A stretch of 64,000 bases of DNA from Kiloniella spongiae (GCF_001026905.1 NZ_LAQL01000017.1:1-64000); one strand, 5' to 3'; counted from the first letter of the stretch, positions 1 to 10,102 are shown. Notes: a model not told the origin generated them from the sequence alone. Numbers and translations: made by a program.

Positions 1-3000
1 ACGCGTACCGACAGTGCAACCTTCTCCGTGACGGTTCAGGATAGTGTTCCTGTAGCTGTTGATAACCATGCGTGTGTTGATGAGGTATCAGCGCCTGCTT
101 ATAACCTGACTTATGTTGTGGATGTGTCCGGTTCTATGGGGGATGGCAATCCAGGTTCGAGACTTGGTGATCTTAAAGATGCTTTAATTGCATTGAATTC
201 ACAGTATGCAGCCTTTGGAGTGCCTGTTTCTGTAACAGTTATTCCGTTTGGCAGTGATGTATCTAACACAATACCAAGCTATACATTCAACGGGGCAGGC
301 GACAGTGGGTTGGCTTCATTGAATGCTTTCCTTAACAGCCTGACGCCTGGTTTTGACGGTGCAGGTACAGGCACAGATTTTAATGATCCACTCGATGCCG
401 CAATTGATGATTTGGCAACGGATACAGCAGGGCAGATCGCAGGAACGGTAAATCGCGTGTACTTTACCTCTGACGGTAACGGTAGTCTGAGTACAACGAG
501 TGTCAATAATTGGCAGAATGCAATTGCTGATCCTGATAACAATCCGTCAACGACACATAGTGTTGAAGTTATTGGTGTTGGCATTGGTACTGGTGCAAGC
601 CTGACACAACTTAACCAGATTGACAGCGATGGAACGTCTATTGTTGTAACAAATCCAAGTGATTTGACGGCAACTTTGGCTGGTACGGTTGGCGAATCAG
701 TATCTGGTAATGTGATTACCGATGGTGAGAATACACCGGGTGTAGCTGGTACGCCGGGTACAACATCAGATGATGCCGGTGCTGATGGTCTGGATCGTAT
801 TACGCAAGTAGAGATCGAAGGTCATACCTTTGCTGTGGATGGTTCTGGTAACCTCTCAACAACTGGTGCAGGCCCGGTTCCATCGGCAACATATGATGAT
901 GCGACGAAACTTTTGACTGTAACAACAGCGAAGGGCGTACTGGAAATCTATCTTGATGATAGCGGTGCGAACTCTGTTGGTGATTACAACTACCTGGCTG
1001 CACCATCTGTAACGCATGGATTGCCTGGATCAGGTACCGATACAGAAGTGTCTGATACCTTTACCTATACGATTGTTGATGGTGATGGAGATACTGCGCA
1101 TGCTGATCTTGAGATTTGCATCAAAGACGGTGTGCCGGTTGCCAACAGTGACACAGATACTGTGTCAGAAGGACAAACAACAACTGGTAATGTGATTACT
1201 GCGATTGATCCAGATAGCACACCAAACGGTTTGGCGGCCGATACACTTGGGCCTGATGGTGCAAATATCACAGCGGTTACGCTGACTGGCGGTGCGACCC
1301 AGATCGGTTCCCCGACTGGATCTCTAGCCGTAGGCAATTATACTATTGTAACCACTGCAGGTACCTTGGTGATTGGTCAAGATGGTTCTTATAGCTTTAC
1401 AGCTGTGGGGAATATCAACGCCAATGTAGCCCCTGTGTTTGAGTATACCTTGACGGATGGTGACGGAGATCAATCTAAAGCTGATCTTACGATCACTGTA
1501 GAGGATATTCCTGATCTAATTCCTGGAGATCTTACTGCTAATGTTGCAGAAGCAGCCCTTGATACGACGACTGAATCTGGTGATTTGGGGGCGGGATCTG
1601 TAACGGGTAGTAATCCTGCAAGCGTTGGTGAAAGCACTTCTGGTGATTTCGCCCTGACAAGTGGTTCAATTACCGAGTTTAGCTATACAAATGCTGTTGG
1701 TAATCCTGCAACCGCATCTGCTGGTTCTACTGTAAACACTGAATATGGTCTCTTGAAAATTAATGCTGATGGTACCTATGAGTACACATTAACGAAAGAT
1801 GCAGATCATAGTAGTGGGCCTGTCGCTGAAACAGTGACTGTAACAGCTGTAAACGGAAGTGTTTCTGATACAGCTACGCTGACACTGAACTTGGCGGATG
1901 ATGCACCTGTTGCTGTTAATGACAAGGCTGATGTCTTTGCTGATGTTGCTTCTGGTAATTACAATCTGGCTTTCATTCTTGATGAAAGTGGTAGTATTGG
2001 TAATTCAGATTGGAATCTTCAGATTGCTGCAGTTAAAAACGCGGCTGAGCAATATTTCAATGGTGCGGGATCAACCTCTGTGTCTCTCTTTACCTTTGCT
2101 TCAGATGCTCAGTTCGATGGTACTTTCAATAACTTTGCAGATTTATCTACGGCACTGAATAATCTCACTCAGACTGGCGGCGGAACTAGCTATACCGATG
2201 CGCTTAATCTCGCGAGAACAACCTTTACCGTTGATCCCGCAGCCGTTAACCGGATTTACTTCCTCAGTGATGGCGAACCAACTTCGGATACGGGTGGGCT
2301 ACCAGCTGCCTATACAGCTTGGGATAACTTTGTATCAAGCAGTGGTGTCGATATCATTGGTGTTGGTGTTAATACGACAGCTCTTGGTGATTTGAGTAAT
2401 GTCGATAAAGGAACAGGTGCTGATGCACCTATCCAAATCGATAGCTTTGATGATTTGGATGCGACTCTTTCTGGTACGACACCGGGTGGGGGGTCAACGG
2501 TCGGCAATCTGCTTGCCAATGATACTGCCGGTGCGGACGGATTTGGTACGGCTGTTGCCATTACACAAATTGTTCATAACAACGTTACGTACACAGATAC
2601 AAATGATGGTACTAGCGATGGTCTTATTACAATCTCGACTGCTGGTGGTGGTACCTTGGTTGTTAATACAGAGACTGGTTCCTACACCTACACGGCAGGA
2701 ACAATCACCAGTGATTTTGATGAAGACTTTGTCTATACAGTTGTAGATGGAGATAACTCTCCTCATACAGCAACTCTGACAGTTTGTGCACATCAAGCGC
2801 CTGGTGAAGATACCGTTCTAACAAATGATGTATCAGGTAATGCAATTCTGATTGCTGAAGCTGATCTTCTTGCCAATGACGGTGCAGCAGCGACGAGTAT
2901 CAGCGACGTAGGTAGCCCGACTGGTGGTTCTGTTTCTATGCCGGGTGATATTTTGTATGACCCATCAGGAACTGGCGCTTATACTGGATCCTTTGAATAT

Positions 3001-4014
3001 AGCGTTGATGGTAGTGGTCAGATCGGAACAGTCAATGTGACTGGTTCAGCTGGTGATACTGTTACAGGTACGAGCAAAGATGAGATCTTGATTGGTCGTG
3101 ATAGTAATACTGTTACGCGTGAGATTACGGCACGTGCTGCAGGCAGCGATACCTTTCAGAATGCAAACTTCTTTAGCTTTGCTTTTGCAGCGAGTGCCGC
3201 TGGTGAACATATAACGTCCATAACTATTAATCTTAGGGGTGGATCTGACTCTGATGCGTTTTTTGATTTATCAGGATCGGGATCATTTGGCCCTGCCTTT
3301 GGGAATAATTCATCGGGTGTTTCCTCTGGAAATGTGAACTTCTCTCCTAACTCCGGTAATACAAGCTCGCTAACGGCGACATTCTCTCCTGGGTCCTTTA
3401 CTTCTGGAGATACTTTCTCCTTTGGTGCGGATACCGATAATCTTGGAGGGAATAACGGGAATGCCTTCGCGAGTGCTGGGGTTACTTTCTCGATTACTCT
3501 GAGTGACGGTACTGTTCTGGATGGCGTCTATGGTTCTGCGGGTGGAAATGCCTCTGAAGGCACAGTGTCCAGTACAATAAGTGGTACAGATATTGCCGAT
3601 ACTCTGATTGGTAATGACGGTGACGATATCCTCTACGGCCTTGCTGGTGATGATATTCTTATTGGTGGTGCCGGTAACGATACTCTAACCGGTGGTGCTG
3701 GTAACGATACCTTCGTCTTTAGTGAATATGGTGCGGCTAACGCAGATACGATCACTGACTTTGATATTGCTTCGGGTACTGGAGATGCGAATGCAGCAAC
3801 AAGCGATATTCTTGATCTGCATGATGTTCTTGATGGTCTAGGAGCTCATGCTGCTACGGATCTATCTATCGTGTTTAATAATGGTACTAATTCTGCTTCA
3901 GTAATGGTTAGTGGCAATGAAGTTGCTACGATCCAAGGGGTTGGACTTGGTGCGGGAGATCAGGTTCGTGTTATTGATGAGAATGATGCGGAGATACTGT
4001 TCTCTATTACGTAA
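1..4014 (+). CDS. Giant RTX/VWA surface adhesin, type I secretion substrate (5' end outside window)
   Basis: The frame is open to the first base of the window, so this is the C-terminal part of a larger protein; the first in-frame GTG (28) is internal. Two von Willebrand A domains are visible at nt 99-690 and 1959-2475. Each has a full MIDAS set: DVSGS or DESGS, a downstream Thr, and an Asp in SDG. VCBS/cadherin-like repeats lie between them. Near the C terminus a first RTX-like motif ([10 protein letters not shown], about 3064) is separated by a roughly 160-residue insertion from the main glycine/aspartate nonapeptides (3598-3720, e.g. GGAGNDTL). A C-terminal type I secretion region follows. 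Family knowledge: such proteins fold on binding extracellular calcium and act as biofilm adhesins. The LapB/LapC-like exporter at 8708-12397 is the likely export machine (inference). The N-terminal retention module and LapG cleavage site would lie outside the window. Confidence 0.9.
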   Translation, partial: TRTDSATFSVTVQDSVPVAVDNHACVDEVSAPAYNLTYVVDVSGSMGDGNPGSRLGDLKDALIALNSQYAAFGVPVSVTVIPFGSDVSNTIPSYTFNGAGDSGLASLNAFLNSLTPGFDGAGTGTDFNDPLDAAIDDLATDTAGQIAGTVNRVYFTSDGNGSLSTTSVNNWQNAIADPDNNPSTTHSVEVIGVGIGTGASLTQLNQIDSDGTSIVVTNPSDLTATLAGTVGESVSGNVITDGENTPGVAGTPGTTSDDAGADGLDRITQVEIEGHTFAVDGSGNLSTTGAGPVPSATYDDATKLLTVTTAKGVLEIYLDDSGANSVGDYNYLAAPSVTHGLPGSGTDTEVSDTFTYTIVDGDGDTAHADLEICIKDGVPVANSDTDTVSEGQTTTGNVITAIDPDSTPNGLAADTLGPDGANITAVTLTGGATQIGSPTGSLAVGNYTIVTTAGTLVIGQDGSYSFTAVGNINANVAPVFEYTLTDGDGDQSKADLTITVEDIPDLIPGDLTANVAEAALDTTTESGDLGAGSVTGSNPASVGESTSGDFALTSGSITEFSYTNAVGNPATASAGSTVNTEYGLLKINADGTYEYTLTKDADHSSGPVAETVTVTAVNGSVSDTATLTLNLADDAPVAVNDKADVFADVASGNYNLAFILDESGSIGNSDWNLQIAAVKNAAEQYFNGAGSTSVSLFTFASDAQFDGTFNNFADLSTALNNLTQTGGGTSYTDALNLARTTFTVDPAAVNRIYFLSDGEPTSDTGGLPAAYTAWDNFVSSSGVDIIGVGVNTTALGDLSNVDKGTGADAPIQIDSFDDLDATLSGTTPGGGSTVGNLLANDTAGADGFGTAVAITQIVHNNVTYTDTNDGTSDGLITISTAGGGTLVVNTETGSYTYTAGTITSDFDEDFVYTVVDGDNSPHTATLTVCAHQAPGEDTVLTNDVSGNAILIAEADLLANDGAAATSISDVGSPTGGSVSMPGDILYDPSGTGAYTGSFEYSVDGSGQIGTVNVTGSAGDTVTGTSKDEILIGRDSNTVTREITARAAGSDTFQNANFFSFAFAASAAGEHITSITINLRGGSDSDAFFDLSGSGSFGPAFGNNSSGVSSGNVNFSPNSGNTSSLTATFSPGSFTSGDTFSFGADTDNLGGNNGNAFASAGVTFSITLSDGTVLDGVYGSAGGNASEGTVSSTISGTDIADTLIGNDGDDILYGLAGDDILIGGAGNDTLTGGAGNDTFVFSEYGAANADTITDFDIASGTGDANAATSDILDLHDVLDGLGAHAATDLSIVFNNGTNSASVMVSGNEVATIQGVGLGAGDQVRVIDENDAEILFSIT

Positions 4015-4037
4015 AATAAATCTGATTAGTTAAATGT

Positions 4038-4063
4038 AGAAGGCGCCTTTTGGGTGCCTTCTT
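4038..4063 (+). terminator. Rho-independent terminator of the adhesin gene
   Basis: Stem GAAGGCGCC / GGTGCCTTC with one G-U pair and a 5-nt loop, followed by a short T-rich tail. It begins 23 bp after the adhesin stop codon. Confidence 0.75.
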
Positions 4064-4080
4064 TCGTTAGAGTTGTGACC

Positions 4081-4129
4081 ATAAAAACACCCCCTCTGAT
4101 CGTTGATTGATCAGAGGGGGTGTTTTTAT
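4081..4129. terminator. Strong bidirectional hairpin between convergent genes
   Basis: Two perfectly complementary 21-nt arms (4081-4101 and 4109-4129) around a 7-nt loop. The arms have a GC-rich core and end in A/T runs, so U-tracts form on both strands. It lies between the adhesin stop and the 3' end of the minus-strand gene at 4155, which fits a bidirectional terminator. Confidence 0.85.
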
Positions 4130-4154
4130 GGTATTTATATGTAGATTATACTGT

Positions 4155-4421
4155 TTACAACTGCGTCAATGCATCCTCGTCATCTTCTTGGCTTTCCATT
4201 TGGGCTTTGGCTTTTTCGTCGGATTGTATTTTTTCCATGGTGTTGGCAAGCTTGACTGTTGCATCCTTGAGGGAGGATAGCGGCATGATCAGGGTTGTTG
4301 TCGGTTCGGAAATCAGTTTGCCAACATTATTCGGGTCGCGGACGATCTGGCGCAATTCAATGCGAACATTACCGTTAACAACGGTGATGGAACCAACGCC
4401 ATCTGTGAATACATGTTCCAT
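4155..4421 (-). CDS. Small hypothetical protein, 88 aa
   Basis: I do not recognise the family. The protein is acidic and soluble, without signal peptide or membrane segment. It opens with a beta-rich stretch (GSITVVNGNVRIELRQI) and ends in a charged, Glu/Asp/Gln-rich helical tail. The ATG has an AAAGGA-type ribosome site just upstream. It sits between the adhesin (convergent) and the serine protease gene (same strand, 183 bp upstream), so it could belong to the adhesin locus. Its terminator would be the perfect hairpin at 4081-4129. No function can be assigned. Confidence 0.65.
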   Translation of the reverse strand: MEHVFTDGVGSITVVNGNVRIELRQIVRDPNNVGKLISEPTTTLIMPLSSLKDATVKLANTMEKIQSDEKAKAQMESQEDDEDALTQL

Positions 4422-4604
4422 GAGGTCTAATCCTTTAACAATAGTTGTCCATATGGTTGCACATCGTTTCGGTACTGTTTGAGCGACGTCTATCTGTTCT
4501 TTTCTTGCTCATGGTAACAGTTCAATGGTCAAATGAAGTGCAAACATTATGGGGCCGTGAAGAAGATTTTGTTCATATCCAAAATAGATCTGATCTGGTT
4601 TATA

Positions 4605-5660
4605 TTACTTTAACGAGAGAATCAGGTCGCCTAAAAGCTGCATTCCGGTGTGGTTTGGGGGAATTTTTTTCGCCTTTTTAAAACGGTTTTCTGCGGCCGT
4701 AATGGCATTTGGCGTTGCTTGCCGGGGCTTTCCAGCCAGATAACCCTGGCGGGAGAGTAGTGCGGCGATAGTTTGTTCGGGCGTTATAGAGGCTTCACTT
4801 CCTGAGGCGGGGAGAGCACCTTTGTCCCAGAGGAAGTTGAGTTTACCGATACCAGATCTTATATCATCTTTTCCGTGTTGTGGGTGAAAGCGTATTGCGT
4901 TCAAGGCGCCAACGTAATCATTAATGCCACGGTTATCAGCGCTCAGTCCTATGACGTTTATGCCAACAATGGAAAATGTGTTTTTGTCATAGAGAAGCAA
5001 GGGCGAACCACTATCGCCGTTTTGCAGGAAGCATTGGTGAGCAATCCCGTCGTTACCTTTAAACTTCTTCGGAATCTCGCAGTTAAAGTCAACTGTCTGG
5101 GCGTTTGGTGCGCCAGCTCTATAACCGGAAGTGATCAGGCGGGCCTGTCGGTTTTTCAGTCGACTACGAATTGATCCATTAAGGGCATTGAGTTTTAACC
5201 AGCCAGTTTGACTTCCTATGGGATCAGTGAGTTCTAAAAGAGCCCAATCCGTTTCTGTATTTCTGGCAGAGGCTTCGTTCTTGGGTTTGTACCGCGAAGA
5301 TTTTCGATAGGATTTAATCTTGGAATGTATCTTGTATTGGTCGTGTTGATAGCCTGCGATGAAGTGCAGTTCCTGTGGCGCAAGCCATCGCCCTGTCTTG
5401 GCATCATAGATACAGTGGGCGGCGGTCAGGACATGGCGTTCACTGACCAACGCCCCTGTACAGTGTGCGCGCCCAGCAGCATTTAGCCTGCCAATAGTAC
5501 TCCAGGGATATTCCATCGCATTGACGAGAATGCGTTCTTGTGCGGCCAGCTTTTGAGAGGCTTGGCTAGGGCTCATAGCGAAAACAAGAGAAGTAGACAG
5601 GGCTGTTAAAAGTATTGCTTTGGCGTGTAAAGCTTTTAACAGCCCGGATCTCAATGACAT
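4605..5660 (-). CDS. Secreted trypsin-like (S1/V8-type) serine protease
   Basis: 351 aa with an N-terminal signal peptide (hydrophobic residues about 14-30, cleavage probably near the Ala-Ser around 35). The S1 triad is complete: His82 in LTAAHC, Asp138 in TDWALLEL, Ser217 in GDSGSP. The pattern resembles the V8/glutamyl-endopeptidase-like branch of chymotrypsin-fold proteases. After the protease domain, about 70 C-terminal residues (from about 290, starting near EQTIAALLSRQGYL) look like a small helical add-on, possibly peptidoglycan-binding-like. The start codon lies only 12 bp from the stop of the upstream membrane sensor (5673-7766), so the two are probably co-transcribed with the LapG-like gene. 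Its substrate is unknown; the adhesin or a cell-envelope partner is an inference from context. Confidence 0.85.
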   Translation of the reverse strand: MSLRSGLLKALHAKAILLTALSTSLVFAMSPSQASQKLAAQERILVNAMEYPWSTIGRLNAAGRAHCTGALVSERHVLTAAHCIYDAKTGRWLAPQELHFIAGYQHDQYKIHSKIKSYRKSSRYKPKNEASARNTETDWALLELTDPIGSQTGWLKLNALNGSIRSRLKNRQARLITSGYRAGAPNAQTVDFNCEIPKKFKGNDGIAHQCFLQNGDSGSPLLLYDKNTFSIVGINVIGLSADNRGINDYVGALNAIRFHPQHGKDDIRSGIGKLNFLWDKGALPASGSEASITPEQTIAALLSRQGYLAGKPRQATPNAITAAENRFKKAKKIPPNHTGMQLLGDLILSLK

Positions 5661-5672
5661 GAATAATAAAGC

Positions 5673-7766
5673 CTAGTGTTGGACAGAGGCGATGAGTTTT
5701 TCACCCTCGACAGAATTAACCACATCCCTCAGGGCATTAATGACACCAGTATCATAGCGATCATTGTTTTCTTCCAGAATATCCAGTGCGAGTAGAGGTT
5801 CTAGTCCATGGCGATAAGAACGAGGTTCTATTCGTGCACAGAAGACATCACATGCACCCAGAATACGAGCTGTGATTAGAATTTCTTCACCAGACAACCC
5901 TTTGGGGTAACCTTTGCCGTCCAGTCGTTCGTGCATTTGCATGATTGTTTCGAGAACAGGCAAATCAAAATCAATCCCACGTAGCAACTGTTGCGTATGC
6001 TCCGGATGTTTCTGAATTTCAGAAATCTCTTCAGGAGTTAGACGTTCCGGTTTATTGAGGATGCTTCTTGGGATCGCCAGTTTACCAATCTGTGAAAGAT
6101 TTGAAGATACCTCTAACGTAGAAATTTCAAGTTCGCTCAGATTCATCCGTTTTCCGACCATGAGGGCAAAAAGACATACGCGACGGGAATGTCCCCCGAG
6201 GTAAGGGTCGCGAAGTTCTACGGCACGCACCAAAGCCGTTACCATTTGTTTCACAGCTTTTTCTTTTTTGCGCTGCTCTTCGACAATCTCAGTGACATCC
6301 CGGAAAACAGAGACAATTCCGGAAACCTGATTATCTTCACCGACAAAGGGTACTTTACTGATTTGGAGGTGATGCTCTTTATTGTTCAGGAAAACCCGTT
6401 CGTTGTTGGTAACAACACCACCGGTAGAAACGGCACGTTGGTCACTAATCGACATTCTGGCTGCGGTACCAGTACCGAAGATAGCGGCATCATCCATGCC
6501 AAGAAGCTGATCTTCTTCACGACCAACGCCTTTTGCAAAGGCGGGATTGACATAGCGGTAGCTACCGTCAACTGCTTTCAGGCCGATGAAATCAGCAATC
6601 GAGCCATTGATTTTGTCCAGCAATTGTTTTTGTGCATGAATACGTGTAGCGAGATCCTTGAACTGTTTCGCCAATGCGCCGTTGTGTTCGCTGTTCAAAC
6701 GCCACCAGAAAGCCAGGAACACAGACGCAACAATCAGTACAATAAATCCGGCAAGAAGATAGGCAATATTTCTGAATTCAATCAGGCTTTTTTCTGCACT
6801 AACGCGATCAACTTCCTGAAAAATCCATAATTGATCAGGGATCAAGGGAGAGCCGACGGAATAGACTTCTTTCGCGGCAATCCCGATAGTTGGACGAAGG
6901 GCGAAAGCAAAGATATCTTCATTGTTAGACGTCAGCGTAATATCGCGGATTAGTTCAGGGTCCTGTGGCGTGATCTCTTGAAAACCTTTATTGGTAATCT
7001 GAACCATTCTGGTGACTTCACCTTCTTCCGATAAAGCACGTTGTGAGAGGAATTCGCCAAACTTTGTGGTGACAGGAAAAGTGAGAAGCATTAAGCCAAC
7101 AGGCTCTTCCTGATCTGCTTCTGATTGCGCGGGTAGTACGGGCAACAAGAGATCCATCACCAGCCCTGATGAATCAACGCGTACAGGGCCAAAAGTGATT
7201 TCCTTGCGCCCGAATGCAGACATGGCAAGTTGCTTTTGCTGTTCTGTTACAGGATCAGCACCACCACTGGTTAGATAGGCGATACCGGTTTTTCCAAATA
7301 GGTAGCTGGTTGTGAAATCACTGTTGATGGTAAAGTCGGTGAGAACACGCTCCATAAAGGGAAGCTGTTCGAAGAGTGAAACGCCAAGGCTTGAATCAGG
7401 ATCTTCGTCCGGTTTTGGCGGGACGATTTGGGTGAAGTCACCACCCGCAAGATCTACTTCGTAAGCAAAGAGACGGAAAAGTTCATTTGATACGAGCCTA
7501 TCGGATTGTGCGCGGACAGAGTCGAGCCAGGTCTGAACAAGTTCGCTACGTCCGGAAGCGAGGATTTCCTGTCTATCCTGAACCTTGGCTATGACAGTAC
7601 TTTTTCTGTCGTTAATAATCACGCCAGGAACAATAATTGACAGCAGTATGAGGGCACCAATAACAAGGGCCGCAGTGACAACAGTTCGCCGATTAGCGGG
7701 ACGCTCGGATGAAGCCACATCGTTTATGGCGTGAAATTCGAATTTCTCTTTACCGTTTTTCTTCAT
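5673..7766 (-). CDS. Membrane sensor with PAS and degenerate HD-GYP domains; possible LapD analogue
   Basis: 697 aa. TM1 at about 29-51, a large periplasmic region 52-332 (Cache-like in size and pattern), TM2 at about 333-354, a short helical linker, PAS at about 385-495, and an HD-GYP-type domain at about 505-690. In that domain GGHSRR (524-529), His587, Asp640 and the DGKGYP motif remain. The metal-binding His-Asp pair is replaced by Ser558-Gln559 (LSQIGK where the family has HDIGK), and the later HH pair is Met611-His612. Enzymatic c-di-GMP hydrolysis is therefore doubtful; ligand binding may persist. The gene lies 57 bp after a LapG-like protease and 12 bp before a secreted protease. Domain architecture is seen in the sequence. 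The role as receptor or LapG regulator is inference. Confidence 0.85.
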   Translation of the reverse strand: MKKNGKEKFEFHAINDVASSERPANRRTVVTAALVIGALILLSIIVPGVIINDRKSTVIAKVQDRQEILASGRSELVQTWLDSVRAQSDRLVSNELFRLFAYEVDLAGGDFTQIVPPKPDEDPDSSLGVSLFEQLPFMERVLTDFTINSDFTTSYLFGKTGIAYLTSGGADPVTEQQKQLAMSAFGRKEITFGPVRVDSSGLVMDLLLPVLPAQSEADQEEPVGLMLLTFPVTTKFGEFLSQRALSEEGEVTRMVQITNKGFQEITPQDPELIRDITLTSNNEDIFAFALRPTIGIAAKEVYSVGSPLIPDQLWIFQEVDRVSAEKSLIEFRNIAYLLAGFIVLIVASVFLAFWWRLNSEHNGALAKQFKDLATRIHAQKQLLDKINGSIADFIGLKAVDGSYRYVNPAFAKGVGREEDQLLGMDDAAIFGTGTAARMSISDQRAVSTGGVVTNNERVFLNNKEHHLQISKVPFVGEDNQVSGIVSVFRDVTEIVEEQRKKEKAVKQMVTALVRAVELRDPYLGGHSRRVCLFALMVGKRMNLSELEISTLEVSSNLSQIGKLAIPRSILNKPERLTPEEISEIQKHPEHTQQLLRGIDFDLPVLETIMQMHERLDGKGYPKGLSGEEILITARILGACDVFCARIEPRSYRHGLEPLLALDILEENNDRYDTGVINALRDVVNSVEGEKLIASVQH

Positions 7767-7823
7767 TGTTTTCCGCTCTGTCCCCCCCGGGGAGCATTTG
7801 TATGTTTGGGTGTTTTTATCATC

Positions 7824-8531
7824 TTACTTGATATGCGCCCAGCGTGTCGTCGAATTCATAGAATATTGAGGTATATAATGGCGATACTTTGTATGTGTCA
7901 GTATTAGGTTTGAAAGACTGTCGAGTATCAGGATATCGTTCTTTTCGTATATTGCCAGTACTGCGTGCCCAATACCACGGATACTATCCTTTAAAATCAC
8001 AATACGCATTTCGTTGTCTCTAAACCCAAGTTCTTTTAAGGCATAAAACTTGGCAATTGAATAGTCTTCACAGTCACCTGATGTTCGCATGAACTGGTTG
8101 GGTGACGCCCAATATTCACTAACGCCATAAACTTCATGATCCAGTTTATAGGGCCAACGGTTAAAGAATTTATTTACTGTATCAAGCTTTTGTCGCCGCG
8201 ACATGTTCTTGGCAGCATGAATTATTTTTCGCCATGATTTTTGTTGTGGCGTTTTACAGTTGGCGACGTTGTTCGCACAGGCGTTAAAGGATTTGATTTC
8301 AGGCTTTGATTTTTTTAAGACACGCGCCCATTGCGGAAGGGCCTTGAATGACTTGGATCTGAATTCAACGGTTCTGAAAAGCGCTGTGCCTTTGCCCTTT
8401 GCTGCTTTGGCTAAATCACCAAGTGACTGGGCATGTGCAACATCCATAGGCATCGTGTTCACAAGGACAGAAGCCAAGGAAGCAATTAATGCGGCCTTTT
8501 TTATAATTTGTAACGGCTTAAAGTGGGTCAA
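7824..8531 (-). CDS. LapG-like periplasmic transglutaminase-like cysteine protease (BTLCP family)
   Basis: 235 aa with a signal peptide (residues about 10-34, ending VAHA-QS). The papain/transglutaminase-like triad is visible: Cys154 in GDCEDY, His189 in GIGHAVL, Asp204 in ILDSLS. The acidic residues next to the Cys match the calcium-binding pair of LapG. Family knowledge: LapG clips the N-terminal retention module of giant RTX adhesins and releases them from the outer membrane, and is normally held inactive by LapD. The start is unusual. A signal peptide is only retained from the TTG at 8531 (or a CTG just upstream), with no convincing Shine-Dalgarno; the first in-frame ATG would lose the leader. 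The neighbouring exporter and adhesin strongly support a Lap role. Confidence 0.88.
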   Translation of the reverse strand: MTHFKPLQIIKKAALIASLASVLVNTMPMDVAHAQSLGDLAKAAKGKGTALFRTVEFRSKSFKALPQWARVLKKSKPEIKSFNACANNVANCKTPQQKSWRKIIHAAKNMSRRQKLDTVNKFFNRWPYKLDHEVYGVSEYWASPNQFMRTSGDCEDYSIAKFYALKELGFRDNEMRIVILKDSIRGIGHAVLAIYEKNDILILDSLSNLILTHTKYRHYIPQYSMNSTTRWAHIK

Positions 8532-8653
8532 GGGCTGCGTCGCGTTCGCCAGAAATAAATAAAATTATGTAGCTACTAAAATGGCAAAGAACCGCTTAAC
8601 AGAGTCTTAATTTTTGTGGTGTGACAGATGTAAATTTGTCGCGTTCACGTTGT

Positions 8654-8690
8654 GTTGATGGTGAGCATCCGAGCAGACGCTCACCATAAC
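8654..8690 (-). terminator. Hairpin downstream of the exporter genes
   Basis: Arms ATGGTGAGC and GCTCACCAT (extendable past one bulge) around a 12-nt loop, 18 bp after the adaptor gene stop on the minus strand. It lacks a clear U-tract, so it may be a weak terminator or an RNA-stabilising hairpin separating the exporter genes from the lapG-like operon. Confidence 0.45.
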
Positions 8691-8707
8691 AAGTTTAAGG
8701 CAAATTA

Positions 8708-10036
8708 TTACTTTTCCCGTAGGGCTGAATCTCGTGCCTTCAAGATTGGTTTTAGCAGATAATCCATAACGGTTTTCTTGCCTGTCAGAATTTCAACATT
8801 TGCTGTCATTCCTGGAATAATTTCCAGTTCCTTACCTTTACTGACGATTTTATTATCTGCTGTACGCAGATAGACGCGGTAGAAACTTTCACCTTCTTCG
8901 TCTTTGATCGTACTGGCGGAAATACGCTCTAGCTTTCCTTCCAGACCACCATAAATAGAGAAGTCATAAGCGGTCACTTTAATGGTGGCTTTCTGACCAG
9001 AACGAAGGAACGCACGATCAGACGGGCGGATTTGTGCTTCGACAAGAAGAGTGTCATCAAGCGGTACGATCTCAACGATATCTTCTCCTGGACGAATAAC
9101 ACCACCAACAGTGTTGCGCTTGAGTTCTTTGATCGTACCACGAACCGGTGACCTGATATCTGTTCTTTGAACGGTGTCAACACCGGCGGCAACTCGTTCG
9201 CTGAGAGATTTCATTTCAGCACGGGATCTGTTGAGTTCGTCAGAAACCTCGGCTTTTGTTGTTAGAACCATTTCATCAATGCGTTGCTTTGACTCAAGAA
9301 CAGCGCCTTCTAAACGAGGAAGACTTGTCCGTAATGTTTTGATTTCACCTTCGAGATCTGCGACTTGACGATCAATACGAATAAGTTCCAATCTGGGGGA
9401 AATCCCCTTGTCGACAAGAGGTTTCGTAATGTTTCGTTCTTCGCGCGCCAAAGCAAGAGAATTTCTGAGTTGTCCGATACGGCTTTTGACTTCTGATACT
9501 TCATGACGGCGTTGTCGTGACTGGTTTTCAAGAACCTTGATCTGTGCCTCTTGTTGAAGTTTTCTTGCGTTATAAAGTGAGGTTTGATCCGCAACCTGGT
9601 CAGGTGCGGTTTTGTGTTCAGCCTCTGTATACTCAAGTGGCGTATCATTCAATTCCGCAGTAAGTCTTTTGACTGTTGCTGAGAGAATTTTCAGTTGCTC
9701 ATTCGAATCCTTAACCGTTGAGGTCGCCTGAGAGTTATCAATGCGAAGTAGGATATCTCCCTTTTCGACAACATCGCCTTCTTGGACCATCAACTCGGTA
9801 ATGATACCGCCTTCAAGGTTCTGAATGATCTGGGTTTTTTGTGCTGGTATAAAGGTGCCTTCACCACGGGTTACTTCATCCAATTCTGCCATACTTGCCC
9901 AGGTTCCAAAGACAAGGAAAAACAAAAATGCTGTAAAGGTAAGCGTATAGGCGATGCGGCGTCCCTTACGAAGGGTTGCGGCGTGTAGATCTGGTGCAAA
10001 TAATAGATCTTCGTCTTTTTTAGACATCGAAGACAT
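8708..10036 (-). CDS. HlyD-family periplasmic adaptor of a type I secretion system (LapC-like)
   Basis: 442 aa. A short cytoplasmic N terminus is followed by one membrane segment (about 28-48), a lipoyl/barrel-sandwich half (about 60-100), a long alpha-helical coiled-coil hairpin (about 105-290), the second barrel half and a beta-barrel domain, ending in a typical MTANVEILTGKK adaptor signature. Family knowledge: the adaptor links the inner-membrane ABC exporter to a TolC-type outer-membrane channel. The gene starts 66 bp after the ABC gene and shares its strand, so the pair is an operon. No TolC/LapE-like gene lies in this window. The ATG is preceded by an AAGGAAAAGG-type ribosome site. Confidence 0.9.
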   Translation of the reverse strand: MSSMSKKDEDLLFAPDLHAATLRKGRRIAYTLTFTAFLFFLVFGTWASMAELDEVTRGEGTFIPAQKTQIIQNLEGGIITELMVQEGDVVEKGDILLRIDNSQATSTVKDSNEQLKILSATVKRLTAELNDTPLEYTEAEHKTAPDQVADQTSLYNARKLQQEAQIKVLENQSRQRRHEVSEVKSRIGQLRNSLALAREERNITKPLVDKGISPRLELIRIDRQVADLEGEIKTLRTSLPRLEGAVLESKQRIDEMVLTTKAEVSDELNRSRAEMKSLSERVAAGVDTVQRTDIRSPVRGTIKELKRNTVGGVIRPGEDIVEIVPLDDTLLVEAQIRPSDRAFLRSGQKATIKVTAYDFSIYGGLEGKLERISASTIKDEEGESFYRVYLRTADNKIVSKGKELEIIPGMTANVEILTGKKTVMDYLLKPILKARDSALREK

Positions 10037-10102
10037 GATGGGCCTTTTCCTTGTGTCTTTATTTCTATCTGATTGTTCTCAATGGTTTGTGTCCTCAGGG
10101 GA

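Noticed and set aside
6189-6830. Plus-strand 213-aa frame inside the HD-GYP gene
   Set aside because: Antisense shadow of a gene with clear domains; no ribosome site or protein-like motifs.
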